DNA of 10,172 bases from Pseudonocardiales bacterium (GTDB lineage: Bacteria > Actinomycetota > Actinomycetes > Mycobacteriales > Pseudonocardiaceae): NCBI GenBank assembly GCA_013695005.1, contig JACDBJ010000390.1, positions 1-10,172 on the forward strand. The letters run 5' to 3'. Each line of letters starts with the position of its first letter. Positions within the stretch are counted from its first letter, which is position 1. The translations under genes were made by a program, and so were the position numbers. Of this stretch, positions 6,798 to 10,172 are shown piece by piece. The notes under the pieces are model-generated. The model was not told the DNA's origin and searched no databases. It saw only the letters and a program-made list of their open reading frames with translations.

Positions 6798-8450
6798 CTA
6801 CTGGCGCTGCACCCGCAGCCAACGGCAGCCGTACCGCTCCAACTGCAGGGTCACCGAACCGTCCTTCGCGACCCGCTCCGACCCGTCGGCGAGCACGTCG
6901 TTGAGCAGGCACGACTCGTCCAGCCCGGTGAGCTTCAGCGCAACCCTGGTGGGCTCCGCGCCGAAGTTGTGCAGTGCGAGGACCGTGCCGCCATCGGTGT
7001 CGCAGCGGTGCGCGAGCACGGCAGGGTCGCCGGCGTCCAGCACCTCACAGTTTCCCCACGCGAGCTCGGGGCAGCGCCGGTATGACTCGATCAGCCGCCG
7101 CATCCAGGACAGCAGCGAGTCGGGGTCGCGCTCCTGGTCGGCCACGTTCACCTGCTCCGGCCCGTACTCGCCCTTGGGGATGGGCCCTGGAAGGTCCTTG
7201 AGGTAGGCGGTGGAGAAGCCGCCGTTGCGATCTGGCGACCACTGCATCGGCGTGCGCACCGCGAGGCGGCCCTCGGCCCGGAGGTCCTCCCCCATGCCGA
7301 TCTCCTCGCCGTAGAACAGCACCGGCGTCCCTGGCAACGAGAACAGCAGGCTGTACACCATCTTGATCCGGTCCATGTCGCCACCGAGCATCGTCGGTAG
7401 CCGCCGGCGCAGGCCGCGGCCGTAGAGCTGCATCGACCGCTTGGGTCCGAACGCCTTGAACACCTCCTGACGCTGCGTCTCGGTGAGCTTGTCCAGCGTC
7501 AGCTCGTCGTGGTTGCGGACGAATGTCGCCCAGTGCGCGTCCTTCGGCGGCTGCGGACGCTCGCGCAGCGCCTCGGCCAGCGGCTCGGCGTTGCCGCGGG
7601 CCAGCGACAGGTACATTCGCTGCATACCGATGAAGTCGAAGCACATCGTGAGCTCGTCGCGCTCGCTGCCGAAGAACTCCACGGTGTCCGGGTAGGGCAG
7701 GTTCACCTCGCCGAGCAGCACCGCCTCACCGCTGCGCCGGCCGAGGAACGCCCGCAGGTCGGCGAGGTAGTCGTGCGGGTCCGGCAGTTGGCCCGCGTCG
7801 TCCTGCCCCGTGGTCTCCAGCAGGAATGGGACGGCGTCGACCCGGAATCCCGACAGCCCCAGCTGCATCCAGAAGCCGATCGTGCGGGCGATCTCGTCGC
7901 GTACCTCAGGGTTGGCCACGTTGAGGTCGGGTTGGTAGCGGTAGAAGCGGTGCAGGTAGTACTGGCCGGCCTGCTCGTCGAAGGTCCAGACGCTGGTCTC
8001 CTTGTCGGGGAACACGACGCCCTGCGGCCCGTCGACCGGTGGCTCGTCCGCCCAGACGTACCAGTCGCGGTAGGGCGAGTCGCGGCTGCTCCGCGCGCCC
8101 TGGAACCACGGGTGCCTGTCAGAGGTGTGATTGACCACGAGGTCGGCGATCACCCGCATGCCGCGGTCGCGTGCCGTGCGGACGAACTCGACGAACTCGC
8201 CGTGGCTGCCCAACCTGTCGTCGACACCCTGGAAGTCGGTGATGTCGTAGCCGTCGTCACGGTCCGGCGACGGGTAGTACGGCATCAGCCAGATGCACGT
8301 GACGCCGAGCCGGTGCAGATGGTCGATGCGCTGGACGAGCCCGCGGAAGTCGCCGTGGCCGTCGTCGTTGGCATCCTGGTAGGTCTCGACGTCCAGGCAG
8401 TAGACGACGGCGTTCTTCCACCACAGATCAGATGTCTTGGTCAGCTTCAC
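6798..8450 (-). CDS. GH13 glycoside hydrolase/transglucosidase, trehalose synthase- or alpha-amylase-like
   Basis: This 550-residue GH13 enzyme has all four classical motifs: DLVVNH (103-108), GFRVDAVP with nucleophile D205, LLGEVN with acid/base E248, and RNHDEL with D315. The near-N-terminal DANDDGHGDFRGL, DRDDGYDITD and YYLHRFYRYQPDLN, plus PTMLGGD...LLFSLPGTPVLFYGEEIGMGE, are close to trehalose synthase (maltose alpha-glucosyltransferase, TreS) and related exo-acting GH13 enzymes. No signal peptide is present, so it acts in the cytoplasm, probably on maltose/trehalose or short glucans. A C-terminal beta-domain follows from about residue 460. The frame opens at GTG 8483, but I prefer GTG 8450 because relatives begin a few residues before TSDLWWKNAVVY; neither has a clear Shine-Dalgarno sequence. 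No TreY/TreZ or maltokinase partner is in the window, so TreS activity is unproven. Confidence 0.88.
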   Translation of the reverse strand: MKLTKTSDLWWKNAVVYCLDVETYQDANDDGHGDFRGLVQRIDHLHRLGVTCIWLMPYYPSPDRDDGYDITDFQGVDDRLGSHGEFVEFVRTARDRGMRVIADLVVNHTSDRHPWFQGARSSRDSPYRDWYVWADEPPVDGPQGVVFPDKETSVWTFDEQAGQYYLHRFYRYQPDLNVANPEVRDEIARTIGFWMQLGLSGFRVDAVPFLLETTGQDDAGQLPDPHDYLADLRAFLGRRSGEAVLLGEVNLPYPDTVEFFGSERDELTMCFDFIGMQRMYLSLARGNAEPLAEALRERPQPPKDAHWATFVRNHDELTLDKLTETQRQEVFKAFGPKRSMQLYGRGLRRRLPTMLGGDMDRIKMVYSLLFSLPGTPVLFYGEEIGMGEDLRAEGRLAVRTPMQWSPDRNGGFSTAYLKDLPGPIPKGEYGPEQVNVADQERDPDSLLSWMRRLIESYRRCPELAWGNCEVLDAGDPAVLAHRCDTDGGTVLALHNFGAEPTRVALKLTGLDESCLLNDVLADGSERVAKDGSVTLQLERYGCRWLRVQRQ

Positions 8451-8524
8451 GCCGTGAAAGTAGCCCGACAGGCGCCGTGCCACACACGCGAGCGAGCCAC
8501 GTTGGACCGGACGGCGTATTTGAG

Positions 8525-8565
8525 AACGGAAGGGTTTAGCCCAGAGTTGCGAGGGCTATTCCGTT
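8525..8565. promoter_or_regulatory. Candidate stress-sigma-type promoter with nested dyads, possibly bidirectional
   Basis: On the plus strand GGTTT (8533-8537), a 15-16-nt spacer and GGGCTAT (8553-8559) resemble the GTTT-N15/16-GGGTAT pattern of actinobacterial general-stress sigma factors. This would place a transcription start about 35-40 bases before GTG 8605. Read on the minus strand, the same element gives GGAAT-N15-GGGCTA toward the GH13 gene. GGTTTAGCCC and GGGCTATTCC form an 8-of-10 dyad, enclosed by a perfect AACGGAA/TTCCGTT pair (8525-8531, 8559-8565). The assignment is by eye; the -10 match is imperfect. Confidence 0.4.
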
Positions 8566-8604
8566 ACCACACATTTCGGTGTCGGGGCGCCCACTGGAGG
8601 CATT

Positions 8605-8760
8605 GTGATCATTCTCGGAGTCGTTCTCTTGCTGCTGGGGTTCCTGCTCAAGGTCTCAATCCTGTACACGATCGGCGCGATCCTGCTGGTCATCGGCCTT
8701 GTGCTGCTCGTCCTGGGCTCGATCGGGCGCCCGCTCGCCGGGAGACGGCATTACTACTGA
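8605..8760 (+). CDS. DUF6131-like small membrane peptide (51 aa)
   Basis: This short gene encodes 51 residues beginning with GTG, read as (M)IILGVVLLLLGFL. Two hydrophobic stretches (about 2-15 and 19-38), separated by a single lysine, make a probable two-pass or hairpin membrane peptide. The end, SIGRPLAGRRHYY, is basic and aromatic. This matches the pattern I recall for actinobacterial DUF6131 proteins (about 50 residues, IILGxxLLxLG and GSxGRPxGGRRHxY). Function is unknown. GGAGG at 8596-8600 precedes the start with a short 4-nt spacer. The gene is first in a plus-strand run with the M50B peptidase and UBP zinc-finger genes and lies just downstream of the candidate stress promoter, so a stress-linked role is possible but inferred. 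Confidence 0.85.
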   Translation: MIILGVVLLLLGFLLKVSILYTIGAILLVIGLVLLVLGSIGRPLAGRRHYY

Positions 8761-8787
8761 TTCGCGCCACAACGCACCGATCGAGTA

Positions 8788-8805
8788 GCTCCGCATTAGC
8801 GGAGC
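8788..8805 (+). other. Stem-loop masking the M50B start region
   Basis: GCTCCGC (8788-8794), loop ATTA and GCGGAGC (8799-8805) form a perfect 7-bp stem that ends directly before GTG 8806. The right arm contains the only Shine-Dalgarno-like GGAG near that start. In RNA it could hide the ribosome binding site or act as a partial terminator after the DUF6131-like gene; no T-run follows. Confidence 0.5.
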
Positions 8806-9507
8806 GTGATCGCTGGCACACTCGAGAGGGTGATAGCGGCCCAGACGGCGGCTGGCTCCTCGATTGCGGGGGCGCCGGTCGTCTACGGAACCGGGGTCAT
8901 CATCGCGGTGCTCGTCGCGCTGCCTGCCACCACGACCTGGGTCGGCTCGCTCGTCACCGTCGCGCACGAAGGCGGGCATGTCGTCCTCGCCATCCTCAGC
9001 GGTCGCGGACCCAGGGACTTCAAGGTCCATGAGTCCACGGGCGGCGGCGTCACCGAGTTCGGCGGCGGCTGGGGGAGTCGGCCTCATCCTGGTGTATTCG
9101 TCGGCGACATCACACCGCCGATGTTGGGGCTGGCCGGGGCGTACCTGGTGCTGGCCGGCCATGCCTGGTCGCTGCTCTGGGCGGCGATCGTGCTGCTGCT
9201 CGCAGCGTGGGCCAAGGCGATGGACTTCTTCACCGGGCTGGTCGTGCTGCTCGCCGGCGTCGGCATCGGCTGGGTCGCCGTCCGGGGAAGCCCTGACCTG
9301 CAGACCGGGCTGGCGGTCGCGCTGGTGTGGCTGATGCCGCTGGGTGGCGTTCGCTCGCTGGCCGACCTCCGGCTCGGAAGCGACAAGTCGGACTCCGGAA
9401 GGCTGGCGCACAACACGTGGATCCCGCGAGTCGTCTGGGTCGCGATCTTCTGGTTCGTCGCGATCGTCTGCCTCGCGGCCGGCGGCGCCCGGCTGCTCGG
9501 CCTGTGA
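8806..9507 (+). CDS. M50B-type membrane zinc metallopeptidase
   Basis: This 233-residue multi-pass protein carries the zinc-protease motif HEGGH (54-58, context TVAHEGGHVV) within or at the end of a membrane segment, as in site-2-protease-related M50/M50B proteins. Hydrophobic segments are visible at about 27-45, 47-65, 103-135, 139-159, 166-180 and 207-231. The motif LMPLGGVRSLADL (176-188) and the polar loop SDSGRLAHNTWIP before the last segment match actinobacterial M50B homologues known to me. Substrate is unknown; cleavage of membrane-bound regulators is only a family-level possibility. GTG 8806 is taken as start because an in-frame TAG lies at 8797, and because the later GTG 8830 would remove LERVIAAQ, which resembles the usual family N-terminus. 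It is 45 bases after the DUF6131-like gene. Confidence 0.85.
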   Translation: MIAGTLERVIAAQTAAGSSIAGAPVVYGTGVIIAVLVALPATTTWVGSLVTVAHEGGHVVLAILSGRGPRDFKVHESTGGGVTEFGGGWGSRPHPGVFVGDITPPMLGLAGAYLVLAGHAWSLLWAAIVLLLAAWAKAMDFFTGLVVLLAGVGIGWVAVRGSPDLQTGLAVALVWLMPLGGVRSLADLRLGSDKSDSGRLAHNTWIPRVVWVAIFWFVAIVCLAAGGARLLGL

Positions 9508-9544
9508 GATCCACTCGATGACGCCCATCGAGGGATACTGAGCC

Positions 9545-9820
9545 ATGGCCACCTGTAGCCACCTCGACCAGGTCCAGCTCCTGCAACCGCGTGGAGCGGT
9601 CGCCGGCTGCGAGGAATGTCTGAAGATCGGCAGTGGCTGGGTGCATCTGCGGATGTGCCACAGCTGCGGCAGGATCGGCTGCTGCGACTCGTCGCCGAAC
9701 AAGCACGCCACCGGCCATGCGCGGGAAGGTGAGCACCCACTGATGCGCTCGGTGGAACCGGGCGAGGACTGGTCGTGGTGCGTGATCGACGAGGCGATGT
9801 TCGTCCTGGCCGCTCCCTGA
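9545..9820 (+). CDS. Stand-alone UBP-type zinc finger protein
   Basis: This 91-residue protein is almost entirely a UBP (ubiquitin-hydrolase type, zf-UBP) zinc finger. Candidate zinc ligands are C4, H6, C22, C25, H34, C38, C41, C46/C47, H54, H58 and H64. The core LRMCHSCGRIGCCDSSPNKH and EPGEDWSWCVIDE are strongly family-like. In eukaryotes this domain binds the free C-terminus of ubiquitin. Actinobacteria lack ubiquitin but have Pup, so the bacterial ligand is unknown. No other domain is attached. ATG 9545 is preceded by GAGGGA with a rather long (about 10-nt) spacer, 37 bases after the M50B stop, so co-transcription with the peptidase is likely. The gene converges on the PucR-type regulator. 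Confidence 0.9.
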   Translation: MATCSHLDQVQLLQPRGAVAGCEECLKIGSGWVHLRMCHSCGRIGCCDSSPNKHATGHAREGEHPLMRSVEPGEDWSWCVIDEAMFVLAAP

Positions 9821-9841
9821 GGCCTGGCCCTCCCTGAGCCG

Positions 9842-10172
9842 CTAGCGACCGCGCAGGTGCCGCAGCCGCAGGGCGAGCTGCAGCTCGACCACTCGCTGCG
9901 GCGTGCGCCAGTCCTCACCGAGCAGGCGCGCGACCCGATCCAGCCGCTGGCCGACCGTGTTCACGTGCACATGGAGCACCTCCGCCGCCCGCCACGGGCT
10001 GGAGGCGGCGGCGAAGTAGGCCTCCAGGGTCCCGACCAGGTCGCTGCCATGACGCTCGTCGTAGTCGAGCACCGGCCCGAGCCCGCGACGGAGGTACCCG
10101 GCAACGCCGGGCTGCCGCCGACCACCAGCCCGGCGAAGCCGAAGTCGGCGGCTGCCGCGCCACGGCCGGGGG
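9842..10172 (-). CDS. PucR-family transcriptional regulator, C-terminal end, with an apparent frameshift (cut by right edge)
   Basis: The last ~75 residues form the PucR/CdaR-type C-terminal helix-turn-helix: DLVGTLEAYFAAASSPWRAAEVLHV, then HVNTVGQRLDRVARL, then a closing VVELQLALRLRHLRG. Family members usually carry this domain at the end of a 400-600-residue protein, so most of the gene is outside the window. The reading frame looks broken. GVAGYLRRGLGPVLDYDERHG reads in one frame, but the expected preceding segment ADFGFAGLVVGGSP reads one base out of register, in the frame whose first full codon in the window starts at 10170. Both pieces have high third-position G/C in their own frame. 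The switch falls near 10105-10115 and needs one extra base to repair. It is either a pseudogene or a sequence error. The target genes are unknown. Confidence 0.75.
   Translation of the reverse strand, partial: PRPWRGSRRLRLRRAGGRRQPGVAGYLRRGLGPVLDYDERHGSDLVGTLEAYFAAASSPWRAAEVLHVHVNTVGQRLDRVARLLGEDWRTPQRVVELQLALRLRHLRGR

Noticed and set aside
7509..9032. A 507-codon plus-strand open frame
   Set aside because: It runs antisense through the GH13 gene and out of frame over the DUF6131-like gene; it is a shadow produced by high GC.
8656..9918. A 420-codon minus-strand open frame
   Set aside because: It is antisense to the M50B and UBP genes, which have HEGGH and zinc-finger motifs; it has no domain of its own.
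1..10172. tRNA/rRNA genes, insertion sequences, CRISPR arrays, prophage or integration signs
   Set aside because: No cloverleaf, transposase, spaced direct-repeat array, integrase or terminal inverted repeats were found; gene content looks like ordinary chromosomal accessory metabolism.

Overview
The window is GC-rich and gene-dense. It has short intergenic gaps, frequent GTG starts and strong G/C bias at third codon positions. Several protein families it carries are typical of Actinobacteria: a homologue of mycobacterial Rv0577, a DUF6131-like micropeptide, an M50B-type membrane peptidase, a stand-alone UBP zinc finger and a PucR-type regulator. I infer an actinobacterium, perhaps Pseudonocardiaceae-like; the genus cannot be fixed from this sequence alone.

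Left half (1-5942): a methylated-amine catabolism locus built as two divergent operons. On the minus strand an IclR-family regulator is followed at once by soxB, soxD and the first third of soxA, which are subunits of heterotetrameric sarcosine oxidase; soxA runs off the left edge. On the plus strand a DAO-family FAD oxidoreductase is followed by a betaine-homocysteine S-methyltransferase (BHMT)-like gene. The inferred route is betaine to dimethylglycine (BHMT-like enzyme), then sarcosine (possibly the FAD oxidoreductase), then glycine plus a one-carbon unit (SoxBDA, with SoxG presumably outside the window). The 145-bp divergent gap is A/T-rich on its regulator side. It holds two overlapping dyads that are good candidates for the IclR operator, and a perfect 8-bp stem-loop in the plus-strand leader.

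Centre (5923-8604): a hairpin spans the stop codons of the convergent BHMT-like gene and a two-domain VOC protein. Upstream of the VOC gene, on the same minus strand, is a GH13 enzyme resembling trehalose synthase/alpha-amylase. The gap before the next plus-strand gene contains a near-symmetric element that reads as a stress-sigma-like promoter in both directions.

Right half (8605-10172): a plus-strand run of three small genes, namely a 51-residue DUF6131-like membrane peptide, an M50B-type peptidase and a UBP-type zinc finger. It faces a minus-strand PucR-family regulator cut by the right edge. The regulator's reading frame appears to carry a single-base shift near 10105-10115.

No RNA genes, insertion sequences, CRISPR arrays or origins were seen. 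No stretch longer than about 160 bases lacks a gene.
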